64,000 nucleotides of DNA from Psychrobacter immobilis (GCF_904846235.1 NZ_CAJGZN010000012.1:52132-116131), one strand, 5' to 3'. Shown: positions 1-8,942, counted from the stretch's first letter. Numbers and translations are program-made. Notes: a model not told the origin generated them from the letters alone.

Positions 1-381
1 TGGGAAGGTCTAAAAGGTCTACGTACGGCGCAATCACTTAGCAGTAACTACGGTGAGCTTGCAGAGCGTTATGGCGCAGAGATCGTTCCTGTCGATGGTA
101 TGGCGCAAGCGATTCAATTAGTGAAGCAAGACCGTGCTGACTTTACGATGAATGACAATCTAGCGGTATTGGATTATCTCAAAAAATTTCCAGATTCTAA
201 TCTTGAGATTAAGCTAACTGCCCCTGCAAGTGAACAAACAGGTTCAGGCCTAGTGCTTATCAAAGGTGATGATGAAGTTGTAGCTAAATTAGATGAAGCA
301 ATGGCTGAGTTGGCTGCTGAAGGCACACTCACCAAGCTTAGCGAACAGTTCTTTGGTGCTGATATAAGTCAACAAAAATAA
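1..381 (+). CDS. Polar amino-acid ABC transporter substrate-binding protein (5' end missing)
   Basis: The reading frame is open from base 1, so this is the C-terminal 126 residues of a protein whose start lies outside the window. The visible part fits the second lobe of a family 3 (SBP_bac_3) periplasmic binding protein: a [10 protein letters not shown] strand, an [19 protein letters not shown] segment, and a closing helix ending in [14 protein letters not shown]. Such proteins capture an amino acid in the periplasm for the partner permease. The stop codon overlaps the permease start by one base (TAATG), so the genes are translationally coupled. The order binding protein, permease, ATPase is typical of cystine/polar amino-acid importers. 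The substrate cannot be fixed from sequence; cystine is one possibility. Confidence 0.85.
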   Translation, partial: WEGLKGLRTAQSLSSNYGELAERYGAEIVPVDGMAQAIQLVKQDRADFTMNDNLAVLDYLKKFPDSNLEIKLTAPASEQTGSGLVLIKGDDEVVAKLDEAMAELAAEGTLTKLSEQFFGADISQQK

Positions 382-1139
382 TGTCAGTTTCTATCATGTC
401 AGCTTCTGTAATGTCTACATCATGGTTCGCGGACTTATTGGCAGTATTGCCATTTATGAGTCCTGATCGAGCGCAGATTGTCATCTCGTCGTTTTGGCCA
501 ATGCTCAAAGGCGGTATCTATTATTCGATACCGCTGGCATTGATCTCATTTGCGATTGGTATGGCCATTGCACTGACAGTGGCATTGATTCGTATCATTC
601 CGCGTGCCACTTGGTTCCATGAAATCATTTATCGGCTCGCTCGTGTCTATGTGTCCGCCATTCGCGGTACACCGATGCTGGTTCAGCTGTTTATTATTTT
701 CTATGGTCTGCCAAGTGTCGGGGTGAAGCTTGATCCCTTTCCCTCAGCGATTATCGCATTCTCATTGAACATCGGTGCTTATGCATCGGAGACAGTGCGT
801 GCTTCGATTTTGTCAATACCAAAAGGGCAGTGGGAAGCAGGCTCGACGGTTGGTTTGACGTATCTACAGACTTTTCGTCATGTGATTTTACCGCAGGCGC
901 TTAGAGTATCGGTGCCGCCGTTGTCCAATACCTTTATCAGTCTGGTAAAAGATACCTCACTTGCCTCACTGGTACTGGTCACTGAGCTATTCAAACAAGC
1001 GCAGATTATCACAGCTCGTAACTATGAGTTTATGCTGGTCTATACAGAAGCGGCAATTATCTACTGGGGTATCTGTCTGTTCTTGACCTTCATCCAAGGC
1101 AAGCTTGAAACGCGCCTTGATCGATATGTGGCAAAATAA
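381..1139 (+). CDS. Polar amino-acid ABC transporter permease
   Basis: This 252-residue inner-membrane protein has about five hydrophobic segments and the HisM/YecS-type permease fold. The EAA loop that docks on the ATPase is visible at about residues 150-180, with the [20 protein letters not shown] stretch. The upstream part shows the [17 protein letters not shown] signature common in amino-acid permeases. It forms the channel of the importer with the preceding binding protein and the following ATPase. Its ATG overlaps the upstream stop by one base. There are three Met codons within the first 11 residues, so the true start could be slightly downstream, but the overlap favours the first. The family call is firm; the substrate is unknown. 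Confidence 0.92.
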   Translation: MSVSIMSASVMSTSWFADLLAVLPFMSPDRAQIVISSFWPMLKGGIYYSIPLALISFAIGMAIALTVALIRIIPRATWFHEIIYRLARVYVSAIRGTPMLVQLFIIFYGLPSVGVKLDPFPSAIIAFSLNIGAYASETVRASILSIPKGQWEAGSTVGLTYLQTFRHVILPQALRVSVPPLSNTFISLVKDTSLASLVLVTELFKQAQIITARNYEFMLVYTEAAIIYWGICLFLTFIQGKLETRLDRYVAK

Positions 1140-1198
1140 GCTACGTAGTAAAATAAGTTATGGCTCAATAAACACGCCCTAGCACAACAGGAATTTTT

Positions 1199-1942
1199 AT
1201 GATCAAAGTCACTAATATTCATAAAGCCTTCGGTGGCAATCAGGTGCTAAAAGGCATCGACTTGACCATTAATAAAGGTAAAGTGGTCGTAATATTAGGA
1301 CCTTCAGGATCGGGTAAAACCACCTTTTTGCGTTGTTTAAATGCGCTAGAGATTCCTGATCAAGGTGTGATTGCTTTTGATGATGATAGCTTGAGCGTCG
1401 ACTTTGCGACTAAGCCAAGTAAAAAAACGCTACTAGCTTTACAGCGTAAATCAGGCATGGTGTTTCAGTCTTATAACTTGTTTCCACATAAGACAGCCAT
1501 TGAAAACTTGATGCTTGGGCCTACGGTCGTACAAGGGCAGAGCAAAGCGCAAGCCCGTGAGCAGGCATTGGTACTACTTGAGAAAGTTGGACTGTCGGAT
1601 AAAGCGGATCTCTATCCGTTCCAGCTATCTGGTGGTCAGCAGCAGCGTATTGGTATTGCCCGTGCGCTTGCTATTGAGCCATCGCTCTTACTGTTTGATG
1701 AGCCAACCTCTGCACTTGACCCAGAGTTGGTACAGGATGTGCTTGAGACAATGAAGCAGCTCGCCTCTGAAGGTTGGACGATGGTCGTAGTGACTCACGA
1801 AATCAACTTTGCCCGCGATGTTGCCGATCATGTTGTACTGATTGAGGATGGTCATGTGGTTGAAGAAGGCAGTGCCAAGCAGCTGTTTGAAGACTCAAAG
1901 CATCCGCGTACGCAGGCATTTTTGCAACGTATTGAGCAGTAA
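1199..1942 (+). CDS. Polar amino-acid ABC transporter ATP-binding protein
   Basis: This 247-residue ABC ATPase closes the importer operon. Visible motifs are Walker A GPSGSGKT near residue 34, a Q-loop, the signature LSGGQQQR, Walker B LLLFDEPTSALDPE and the H-loop VVVTHE. It is the GlnQ/TcyC type that powers polar amino-acid uptake. It starts 59 bases after the permease, with an AGGAA stretch just upstream of the ATG. An intrinsic terminator follows directly, so the three genes form a complete transcription unit as far as the window shows. A short insertion (DDDSLSVDFATKPSKKT) sits between Walker A and the Q-loop, where family members commonly vary. Confidence 0.94.
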   Translation: MIKVTNIHKAFGGNQVLKGIDLTINKGKVVVILGPSGSGKTTFLRCLNALEIPDQGVIAFDDDSLSVDFATKPSKKTLLALQRKSGMVFQSYNLFPHKTAIENLMLGPTVVQGQSKAQAREQALVLLEKVGLSDKADLYPFQLSGGQQQRIGIARALAIEPSLLLFDEPTSALDPELVQDVLETMKQLASEGWTMVVVTHEINFARDVADHVVLIEDGHVVEEGSAKQLFEDSKHPRTQAFLQRIEQ

Positions 1943-1976
1943 AAACGTTTGTTTTTGCGTAAGTAATAAAAAAAGA

Positions 1977-2012
1977 AGCTCCAATCATGATGCCATGGTT
2001 GGGGCTTTTTTT
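1977..2012 (+). terminator. Intrinsic terminator of the amino-acid ABC operon
   Basis: A 13-bp stem (1977-1989 with 1994-2006, two G-U pairs, 4-base loop) is followed by a T run at 2006-2012. It lies 35 bases after the ATPase stop codon. Confidence 0.85.
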
Positions 2013-2054
2013 ATCGCAATAAATAGGACGTATTTCAAATGAATAGACAGTAAA

Positions 2055-3008
2055 CTATATTTTTTGTCGTTGCTTTAACCAGCGAGGTACGCGAGTGGCG
2101 GTACCGTTCAACACAGCATTCAACAAAGCCGCCAGCAAAATGAGCGCCACACCCAGATATTGAATCCAAGACAAAGATTGATGCAATAATAGCATGGCAA
2201 GTGCAATCGCAGTCAACGGTTCAAAAATCGTAAATACCGATGCACGAGTGGCGGGCAGCTTCTCCAATGCCTTCATATATAGCCCAAATGGCACGACGGT
2301 TCCCAGCAGTGATAATCCCAAAACATAGCCCCAAGTCATTAAGGGGAGATCTAATAGCTGATTATAAGTGTTATAGGTCTCAGGCAAGAGCAGTAGTACG
2401 CCAGCACTAATGATAATGGAAGTGAAAAACACCAAAGGGGCAGGGTGAGCGTAATGCATTGCGCGCTTGCCCAATACGCCATATAACGAATAACACATTC
2501 CTGCTGATAGACCGAGTAAAATCCCCCAGTTAACTTTCGCTTGCTCGCCTAACATCGTCAATCCAACACCAAATACTGCCATTAGTGCTAGCAACACTGA
2601 TTTCCGAGTGATGGACTCGCTCAGTAAGAACTTCGAGAACAATAAGCTAAATACAGGCGCGGTATAGAGCAATGCAACGGCAGGGCCAGCACCGACATAA
2701 CTGACCGCAAAAAAATAGCAGACCGACATGCCAAGGACACCTATCAACGACTGCATCGCCAGTCCAAGCCACTGTTTTGGCTGTAATTTGATAAGGTGTG
2801 GCCACAGTGTTGGTAGCATGGCTAAAATGATAAAGGCCGCTGTGATAATGCGTAATATGGTTACTTGCCACCCACTAAATCCAATTTGGTTGAGATAGGT
2901 CGAGAATATACCCAACGTACCCCAACAAATAGCAGCCGTGATGATTTGAATGGTGCCTAGCCATGATTGATGCGAGTGGTTCGTCATTCCGTTGTCGATG
3001 TTTGCCAT
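2055..3008 (-). CDS. EamA/DMT-family transporter, putative metabolite exporter
   Basis: This 317-residue protein has ten predicted membrane segments arranged as two EamA repeats, each of about 140 residues. Visible family features are the N-terminal CWGTLGIFSTYL segment and the C-terminal SVFTIFEPLTAIALAMLLLHQ, the conserved Pro-containing helix of the second repeat. Family members (RhaT, YdcZ, RarD relatives) usually export amino acids or other small metabolites across the inner membrane. It lies downstream of trpG on the same strand but a terminator separates them, so it is probably a separate unit. The substrate cannot be inferred. Its length is normal for the family. Confidence 0.88.
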   Translation of the reverse strand: MANIDNGMTNHSHQSWLGTIQIITAAICWGTLGIFSTYLNQIGFSGWQVTILRIITAAFIILAMLPTLWPHLIKLQPKQWLGLAMQSLIGVLGMSVCYFFAVSYVGAGPAVALLYTAPVFSLLFSKFLLSESITRKSVLLALMAVFGVGLTMLGEQAKVNWGILLGLSAGMCYSLYGVLGKRAMHYAHPAPLVFFTSIIISAGVLLLLPETYNTYNQLLDLPLMTWGYVLGLSLLGTVVPFGLYMKALEKLPATRASVFTIFEPLTAIALAMLLLHQSLSWIQYLGVALILLAALLNAVLNGTATRVPRWLKQRQKI

Positions 3009-3092
3009 ACTGTTTTCTTCTTACGCTCTAAGTGACACAAGATGTTGTAAGATTGCTATTGATACAATCTCTCCAAGCAATGCTAAAATAAG

Positions 3093-3122
3093 AAAAGACA
3101 ACCGGTTCAAGGGCTGTCTTTT
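3093..3122 (-). terminator. Terminator of the trp unit (minus strand)
   Basis: Arms 3093-3103 and 3112-3122 form an 11-bp stem with one G-U pair when read on the minus strand, ending in TTTT. It lies 109 bases past the trpG stop and before the DMT transporter gene. Confidence 0.6.
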
Positions 3123-3230
3123 GTTTATTATTTTCAGTCTATCACTAAAAGATAATAAATGACTACTAGGGCATGGTCTAAATTTAATCGACTGTCATTT
3201 AAAATAGAAGGCGTGGCTGAATAGTAGTGC

Positions 3231-3878
3231 TTACACCTGCAATAAAAAGTTACTCAGCAATCGCTTAGCGCCCTCAGTGGCAAACGACTCAGGATGAAAC
3301 TGTACGCCTTGGATTGGGTACTCTTTGTGCGCCAGTCCCATAATCTCATCACCAGTCAATGCTGACTCAGCAAAGCTCAATTCAGCACGGTTGTCATTAG
3401 CGACTACCGAGGTAATTGTCAGACAGCTTGGTATGGTGTCGGCTTTTACCACCAGTGAGTGATAGCGCATGATCTCAAGCTCTTGTGGTAAGCCTTGATA
3501 GATACCTGAATTATCATGGCGAATCGATGAGACTTTGCCATGCATCGGCACACTAGCGCGTACCACATCACCGCCAAATACATGAGCAATACCTTGCATA
3601 CCCAAGCAAACGCCTAGTAGCGGCACAGTTTTGCCTAGTGTTTCAATGACCTCGCTACAGATACCAAAGTACGCGGGATCGTCAGGAGAGCCAGGGCCAG
3701 GTGAGATAATTATTCTATCAAGATTCATCGCTTGCACATCTGCTAAGGTAATTTCGTTATTGCGTTTAACGATGACGCTGGCTTCTTCATCACTGTCTAA
3801 GGTTTGTAAAATCTCGCCCACATACTGGTAGAGGTTAAAGGTAAATGAGTCGTAGTTATCGATAATTAAAACATTCAT
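3231..3878 (-). CDS. trpG: Anthranilate synthase component II (glutamine amidotransferase)
   Basis: This 215-residue class I amidotransferase releases ammonia from glutamine for TrpE in the first step of tryptophan synthesis. Visible are the N-terminal IDNYDSFTFNLYQYV, the oxyanion motif ISPGPGSPDD, the nucleophile motif LGVCLGMQG (Cys), and the His-Glu end of the triad in GVQFHPESFATEG. It follows trpE on the same strand with a 72-base gap. Moraxellaceae often use one TrpG/PabA protein for both anthranilate and aminodeoxychorismate synthesis; linkage to trpE favours the tryptophan role. Length is normal. Confidence 0.95.
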   Translation of the reverse strand: MNVLIIDNYDSFTFNLYQYVGEILQTLDSDEEASVIVKRNNEITLADVQAMNLDRIIISPGPGSPDDPAYFGICSEVIETLGKTVPLLGVCLGMQGIAHVFGGDVVRASVPMHGKVSSIRHDNSGIYQGLPQELEIMRYHSLVVKADTIPSCLTITSVVANDNRAELSFAESALTGDEIMGLAHKEYPIQGVQFHPESFATEGAKRLLSNFLLQV

Positions 3879-3950
3879 GGGTCATAAACTCTTTTGTGAA
3901 AATATAGCTAGGTAAAATATGGTCAATTTATGCAATACGTTTAGCTTCAA

Positions 3951-5369
3951 TTATGATTGCATAAAGCTGTCTAACACGACTTTCATCGCCGACAGTTTGC
4001 GCTGAATCTCTAAGTACTCATCGGCTGGGTTTGAGTCGTAAACGTTACCGCCACAAGTTTGAGCGTAGGCAGACTCGCCATTGATAAACAGACTGCGAAT
4101 AGGAATGGCAAAGATACAATCACCATTGAAATTGAACGAGCCTAATGCACCACCGTAAGCACCGCGACCATCAGGCTCTAGCTCGTTGATGACTTTGATG
4201 GCTTCTACCTTGGGCGCGCCTGATAGTGTCCCAGCAGGGAAGTTACTGGCAAGGGCACTAAACATATCTTCGTTAGGATGCAAGATACCAACGATTTCAG
4301 AAGAGATATGCTGCACGTGAGAGAAGCGTTTGATATCCATTAAGCTACGTACTTTTACTGTACCAAATCGAGCCACACGGCCAATATCATTACGATGTAG
4401 GTCGACTAGCATATTGTGCTCGGCAATTTCTTTATCATCGTTGAGCAATGCGCGGGCAAGCTTACGGTCTTCGATCACATCGGCGCCGCGCTTGGCAGTT
4501 CCTGCGAGCGGATAGGTTTCCATTTCACCCTGACGCAAGCGGAATAGTAACTCAGGAGAAGCACCAATGATGCACTGCTGGGCAAATTTCATAAAATACA
4601 TATGCGGTGATGGATTGACGGCACGCAGCTTTTCATAAATCGGCATTTTGTCACCGGCAATACGATATTTAGATTTAAAGCCTACCTCGCACTGAAAAAT
4701 ACGCCCAGCGATGATGTCTTCTTTAACTTGCATAACGACATTGGCATGCTCTTCTTGGCTCATGCCATCACCTAAAAATTCAACTTTGGGCGGCTCATAA
4801 CTAGGCGTTGGCTCATCGAGTAGGGCTTTAATTTGCTCGATGCGGTTTTCTTGCTGAGCGGTTGGGTAATAAAAGTAGAAGATTTCCCCAGTCATCTTAT
4901 CTAGGGTCAATCCATCTAAATACACGCCAAACTTAAATGGTTCAAAGTCTTCGCTGGCTTTTGCATTGAGGCTAGGTTCAAAGAAGTTCACGCAGTCATA
5001 ACCCAAATACCCGACCAGACCGCCGCTTTGGTCACGGGCGATGACATGCTGCGGTGTTATCTCACGCAGCAATTGATAAGGGTTGTCAGTTTTATAGCAA
5101 CTTGTCTCAGCGGTTTTATTATCGGTAATCGCAAGCGTGTTGCGGTCTAATGCGGCGATAGTCGTCACAGGGTCAAAGCCGATCGCATGATGGCGCGAGA
5201 TATGGCTGTCTTCACCTAATGATTCGAGCAAATAGCAGGTATCAAACGCGCTTTCGATACGTTTGAATAATGCAAAAAAATCGATATCTTGCGTCAGTTT
5301 GATACGTTGTGGTTTGCTCGGGATATCGATAGGAGCAGGTTTGGTCTGTGTGCGAGTGCTAGAGGTCAT
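3951..5369 (-). CDS. trpE: Anthranilate synthase component I
   Basis: This 472-residue chorismate-binding enzyme converts chorismate and ammonia to anthranilate with TrpG. The C-terminal catalytic domain carries the family motifs: the PLAGTAKRG stretch, LVDLHRNDIGRV, FPAGTLSGAPK and CGGNVYDSNPADEY near the end. The N-terminal domain (about residues 20-180) would bind feedback tryptophan. It is somewhat shorter than the roughly 500-520 residues common for TrpE, through a compact N-terminal domain. It lies between trpR and trpG. Its upstream spacer holds eight tandem 14-bp repeats, which is unusual for a trp leader and could influence expression. Confidence 0.94.
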   Translation of the reverse strand: MTSSTRTQTKPAPIDIPSKPQRIKLTQDIDFFALFKRIESAFDTCYLLESLGEDSHISRHHAIGFDPVTTIAALDRNTLAITDNKTAETSCYKTDNPYQLLREITPQHVIARDQSGGLVGYLGYDCVNFFEPSLNAKASEDFEPFKFGVYLDGLTLDKMTGEIFYFYYPTAQQENRIEQIKALLDEPTPSYEPPKVEFLGDGMSQEEHANVVMQVKEDIIAGRIFQCEVGFKSKYRIAGDKMPIYEKLRAVNPSPHMYFMKFAQQCIIGASPELLFRLRQGEMETYPLAGTAKRGADVIEDRKLARALLNDDKEIAEHNMLVDLHRNDIGRVARFGTVKVRSLMDIKRFSHVQHISSEIVGILHPNEDMFSALASNFPAGTLSGAPKVEAIKVINELEPDGRGAYGGALGSFNFNGDCIFAIPIRSLFINGESAYAQTCGGNVYDSNPADEYLEIQRKLSAMKVVLDSFMQS

Positions 5370-5396
5370 AACAAAGTCCGAAATGGTTCAAATATG

Positions 5397-5508
5397 TGTT
5401 GATTAATGAGTGTTGATTAATGAGTGTTGATTAATGAGTGTTGATTAATGAGTGTTGATTAATGAGTGTTGATTAATGAGTGTTGATTAATGAGTGTTGA
5501 TTAATAAG
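5397..5508. repeat. Eight tandem copies of a 14-bp unit between trpR and trpE
   Basis: The unit TGTTGATTAATGAG is repeated head to tail eight times with no spacer. Copies one to seven are identical; the eighth (5495-5508) ends in AATAAG instead of AATGAG. The array ends 28 bases upstream of the trpE ATG, which is at the 5369 side on the minus strand. Each unit contains TTAAT core sequence and, read on the minus strand, a CTCATTAATCAACA unit. There are no spacers, so it is not a CRISPR array. Perfect short tandem repeats of this kind gain and lose copies by slippage. Confidence 0.97.
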
Positions 5509-5553
5509 TATAAGTTTCGTCAGTAAAAAGCTAGATAGTATCGTCGTTAGAGG

Positions 5554-5829
5554 CTAAGAGCAGTCTCTATGAGTGGCCAATAACGCGCTGACATCATGGC
5601 TTTGCTTGGCCTTGGCACCGCGAGAGACAGTGGCGATACCAACACCTAATTGCTCTGAGATATCACGCTGGGTGATGCCACGATCTAGTAAGTCAAAAAT
5701 GCGAATACGATTGGCAATGTCATGCTGTTCTTTATCGGTCAGCAGGGCACTGAGCAGCTTTTCGATATCTGCGCTATCAGTACAGTTGGTCAAATGTTTC
5801 ACTAAACTTTGATAAGGATCGGTAGTCAT
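5554..5829 (-). CDS. trpR: Trp operon repressor
   Basis: This 91-residue protein matches the TrpR family over its core: LLTDKEQHDIANRIRIFDLL, then a helix-turn-helix DRGITQRDISEQLGVGIATV and the SRGAK segment (about residues 28-75). With tryptophan bound, TrpR dimers block trp promoters. In E. coli trpR stands alone; here it is the first gene of a probable trpR-trpE-trpG unit, so the repressor would control itself and the first committed step. A promoter with an overlapping TrpR-like operator is visible upstream at 5907-5935. The 5' region has only a weak ribosome-binding site. Confidence 0.9.
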   Translation of the reverse strand: MTTDPYQSLVKHLTNCTDSADIEKLLSALLTDKEQHDIANRIRIFDLLDRGITQRDISEQLGVGIATVSRGAKAKQSHDVSALLATHRDCS

Positions 5830-5906
5830 AATAGGTAATTTTAGCCAAAGAAAATAGATAGGTCGCTTGTTGAGCGATTTTTCGCTGAGAGCTATCTTGT
5901 TTCAGT

Positions 5907-5935
5907 ATTCTAGTACAGTAGTACAAGAAAAACAA
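5907..5935 (-). promoter_or_regulatory. Predicted trpR promoter with overlapping TrpR operator
   Basis: On the minus strand a -35 TTGTTT (5930-5935) and a -10 TAGAAT (5907-5912) are separated by exactly 17 bases. The spacer and -10 contain GTACTACTGTACTAG, which resembles the E. coli trp operator half-sites GTACTAG/CTAGTAC. It sits 78 bases upstream of the trpR start. The promoter geometry is seen directly; repression by TrpR is inferred. Confidence 0.6.
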
Positions 5936-6158
5936 GTGATGAGTTAAGTTAATAGCAGGCTGCTGTAGAAGTGATGATTTTTAAGCCTTGTTTATACAGA
6001 TTCAACTCGTAGTCATTGTCATATTTGATAGCATATTTATAGTTGGTACCAAGCGTTGCTGTGTTTCCTTGGCATACTAAGCACTAGAATTGAGAATGTA
6101 TAATATTAATTATTGCCAAATTGTTAATACTTAGTTATTATGCCTCTCATTATTTAAA

Positions 6159-6173
6159 CGCTAATTATTATCA
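6159..6173 (+). promoter_or_regulatory. Fur-box-like site upstream of TonB-dependent receptor
   Basis: The sequence CGCTAATTATTATCA matches the 7-1-7 Fur motif TGATAATnATTATCA at 12 of 14 positions. It lies about 140 bases before the receptor start and suggests iron repression. The match was scored by eye. Confidence 0.6.
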
Positions 6174-6312
6174 TTAACATTAATCATGTTATTCGCACGA
6201 TGAGTTAAGTGTTTTAAGGTATTTAATCTTCTGGTAGGCACTATGTTAAGGGTTGTTTGACGACAATTTTTAAAAATAATTCTAAAACTTCTAATTTCTG
6301 ACAGTAAACAAA

Positions 6313-8430
6313 GTGAGTAAATGTGTTATGCGCGAAGTAAAGTTATCTAGTCAATTGACAGTATTGTCTATCGGTGTCGCCGCTGTATTGTGGACGCAAG
6401 CTGCCAGTGCTGCAACGGCGGCAGATATGCCAAACACGACATTACAGACTATCACTGTAACAGCGAATAGCTCAGTACGTGACGCTGTACAAGAAGACTC
6501 TGTCTACATAGATGACTACACCCCAGCTGCACAAGCCAGCCATTTGAGCGATTTTCTGGACGTTGTGCCAGGGGTAAGCGTGGGCGGTACCTCATCGGTC
6601 AACCAACGTATTCGTGTACGTGGTCTTGATGATACCAACCTAAAAGTTACGATTGATGGCGCACGTCAAGAAGGCGCGTTGTTCTACCATATGGGTGATG
6701 TCACTATTGATCCAGATCTGCTAAAACAAGCAGAAGTATCAGTGGGCAATAACTCAGTGACGCTAGGCAATGATGCTATCGGCGGTGCGGTTGCTTTTGA
6801 GACAGTCGACGCGGCAGATTTACTCAAGCCAGGTCAAAAGGTAGGTGCTAAGCTGCATACAGGTTATGCTAGCAACAATGATGAACTGCTAACTTCAGCT
6901 ACTGTGTATGGTGCGCCAACAGAAAATATTGATTTACTGGCTTATTATGGCAAACGCAATGCGGACGCTGGTGAAGACGGTAAAGGCCGTAAAATCCAAA
7001 CGGAAGATAGCGAAGGCGAAAACATTCTATTAAAAGCCGGTGCTTATGTCGGTAGTGACCATCATGTAGGCGCTAGCTTTAGCCGTACCGAAAACAAAGG
7101 CAAGTTCCCATTACGTCCAGATTTTCCTGCTGGTGGCTGGAACCCAATCATCCCGCAGGAAGTCAAACGCGATACCTATGCGCTTGACTACGCTTACAGT
7201 CCTGCCAACCAATTGGTCAATGTAGACGCCAATGTATATCAGACCAGCACGCAGATTTTGCGTAACTCTGATGGCGTACCTGGGTTTGAGTTTGATGCAG
7301 AAGTCCAAACCACAGGCGCAAAAGTACAAAACACCAGTATTATCGATAGCAGTATCATTAACGGTGTACCAGGGGTTCATAAGTTAATCGCTGGGGTTGA
7401 GCATTACAAAAAAGAATCTGACTATAGCAGTGTTCAACGAGGTACAACTATACCAGTTGCTGGTACAGATGAAGCAACCAATACTTCTGTGTATCTAGAA
7501 GACCAATGGCAAATGGGTAAGCTTAGCTTAACGCCAGGCATCCGTTATGACCGTTATGAGTCTCCAGAGTATGTATCAGCTGGCAAGACTTATGACAATG
7601 TCGTTGGCGCATTGGCTGCTAGCTATGAGATTGCACCGCGCACCCAGCTATTTGCAAGCTATACTCAGTTATTTAATGGTCCAGATCTTAGCCAAACGAT
7701 TTTTAACACTGATGGCGCTGATACGTATGTGAACAATGACCTAAAAGCAGAAGAAGGTGACAATGCAGAAGTCGGTATTGCTACAACGCTGCGTGGTCTG
7801 ACTATGGCTGATGACTCTTTAAAATTAAGTGCTAAGTACTTTGAAACCAATATCGAAAACTATATTGAGTTTGTACGTGCAGGTGGTAGTAGAACTGGCA
7901 TGAATTGCACAACTGGGCAACTAGGTACAAGTGCTGCCCCTGAAGCCTGCCAAGGTGTCATCAATAATGATGAAGATTTCAAAATCAAAGGTGTAGAGCT
8001 ATCAGCCGATTATCGCGCAGATAACTTCAACATGGGTCTAAGCTATGCTCGTGCACGTAGCAAAGGCGAAGATACAGGTTACAATATCTCTTCTGTCAGT
8101 GGCAGTGGCTCTGAGTCTGGCGATAAGTACATGGTCAACTTGGGTTACGCTCCAACCAATACTACTGAGCTTGGCTGGCGCAGTACTTATGTCGCCGATG
8201 TGACACTGAATACCGCTGGTGATGACAACGAAAAACCAGGCTATGATGTGCACGATATCTTCATGACTTACACGCCAACTCAAATCGAAGGTTTGAAGGC
8301 CACGCTAGGTGTATACAACATCTTTGATGAGACTTATGCAAGCCATGCGTCACGTAACTCTATCGATGATGCCTATACTGATTTTGAAATGGGACGTAAT
8401 ATCAAAACGTCTTTAACTTATCAGTTCTAA
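6313..8430 (+). CDS. TonB-dependent outer-membrane receptor, heme/hemoglobin-type
   Basis: This 705-residue protein is a TonB-dependent receptor. It has a signal peptide ending near AASAATA (residues 30-36), a TonB box TITVT at about 46-50, a plug domain containing QRIRVRGLDD and a 22-strand barrel ending in the terminal Phe of TYQF. The plug and first barrel strands (NDAIGGAVAFETVDA) look like the TonB-hemoglobin/transferrin/lactoferrin receptor group rather than the FepA group, but the ligand cannot be read off. Two Cys residues (NCTTGQLG, EACQG) probably close an extracellular loop. The frame opens at a GTG (6313); an in-frame ATG at 6328 gives an equally good signal peptide. A Fur-like site upstream suggests induction by iron limitation. 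Confidence 0.85.
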   Translation: MSKCVMREVKLSSQLTVLSIGVAAVLWTQAASAATAADMPNTTLQTITVTANSSVRDAVQEDSVYIDDYTPAAQASHLSDFLDVVPGVSVGGTSSVNQRIRVRGLDDTNLKVTIDGARQEGALFYHMGDVTIDPDLLKQAEVSVGNNSVTLGNDAIGGAVAFETVDAADLLKPGQKVGAKLHTGYASNNDELLTSATVYGAPTENIDLLAYYGKRNADAGEDGKGRKIQTEDSEGENILLKAGAYVGSDHHVGASFSRTENKGKFPLRPDFPAGGWNPIIPQEVKRDTYALDYAYSPANQLVNVDANVYQTSTQILRNSDGVPGFEFDAEVQTTGAKVQNTSIIDSSIINGVPGVHKLIAGVEHYKKESDYSSVQRGTTIPVAGTDEATNTSVYLEDQWQMGKLSLTPGIRYDRYESPEYVSAGKTYDNVVGALAASYEIAPRTQLFASYTQLFNGPDLSQTIFNTDGADTYVNNDLKAEEGDNAEVGIATTLRGLTMADDSLKLSAKYFETNIENYIEFVRAGGSRTGMNCTTGQLGTSAAPEACQGVINNDEDFKIKGVELSADYRADNFNMGLSYARARSKGEDTGYNISSVSGSGSESGDKYMVNLGYAPTNTTELGWRSTYVADVTLNTAGDDNEKPGYDVHDIFMTYTPTQIEGLKATLGVYNIFDETYASHASRNSIDDAYTDFEMGRNIKTSLTYQF

Positions 8431-8465
8431 TCTAGCTTATCGAATTTAAGTCTAATCGTACTTAT

Positions 8466-8502
8466 AAAGTCAGCTGTCTTATACGGGAGCTGGCTTTTTT
8501 TA
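8466..8502 (+). terminator. Terminator after TonB-dependent receptor
   Basis: Arms 8466-8475 and 8488-8497 form a 10-bp stem with one G-U pair, followed by a run of T at 8495-8501. Confidence 0.75.
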
Positions 8503-8881
8503 CGAGATTTTTGAGAGTGCGATTTATCTAAGAGTAGATGTTAAGTTGCTCGTTTGGTAGAAGGTGAAGCTACCGTATAAATAGCATATGAGTTAAATCG
8601 TATGCGAGTCGTATGCGAGCACTATGCCAATACTCTAAACAACAGCGAGCTATCATCGAAGCTCATTTATATCTTTCAAATTATCAGGAAATGATTGTGA
8701 ATGAATACGGGCATAGAGTAATCAAACGTCGAAATTCTGAAGCTGACGCATAATGTTTTTAACTGGCCGAATTATCATATTGGAAATATCGACAAGGTTT
8801 GACAGTGTAGCGCTTATACAACTGAAACTAACAGGCATTTCTATAAATATATTGAGCATCCATTAAACCGTTAACTGAACC

Positions 8882-8942
8882 ACATATAAGAATGCAAACA
8901 TTAATGATAATAATTATCATTAATGTTTGCATTCTTATATGT
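8882..8942. promoter_or_regulatory. Perfect 61-bp palindrome centred on a perfect Fur box
   Basis: Thirty bases (8882-8911) are the exact reverse complement of 8913-8942, with the single base 8912 as centre. The middle 19 bases, AATGATAATAATTATCATT, contain a perfect 7-1-7 Fur motif. Because the element is symmetric, each flank offers the same promoter-like elements (TTATCA, then TATATG 16 bases later), so transcription could start in both directions. It lies 390 bases before the fepA-like gene. The palindrome is read directly; Fur binding and promoter use are inferred. Confidence 0.85.

Larger units (their letters stand above)
5830..6312. other. Divergent intergenic region trpR / TonB receptor
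   Basis: No gene was found in these 483 bases. The left part holds the trpR promoter and operator; the right part holds the Fur-box-like site (6159-6173) serving the receptor gene. The rest is AT-rich. Confidence 0.7.

Noticed and set aside
1171..1182. Remnant of the 43.6-kb MITE before the ABC ATPase gene
   Set aside because: Only 12 bases (AACACGCCCTAG) match one end, too little for a feature; noted as a possible trace only.
5397..5508. CRISPR array
   Set aside because: The 14-bp units abut with no spacers and no cas genes are nearby.
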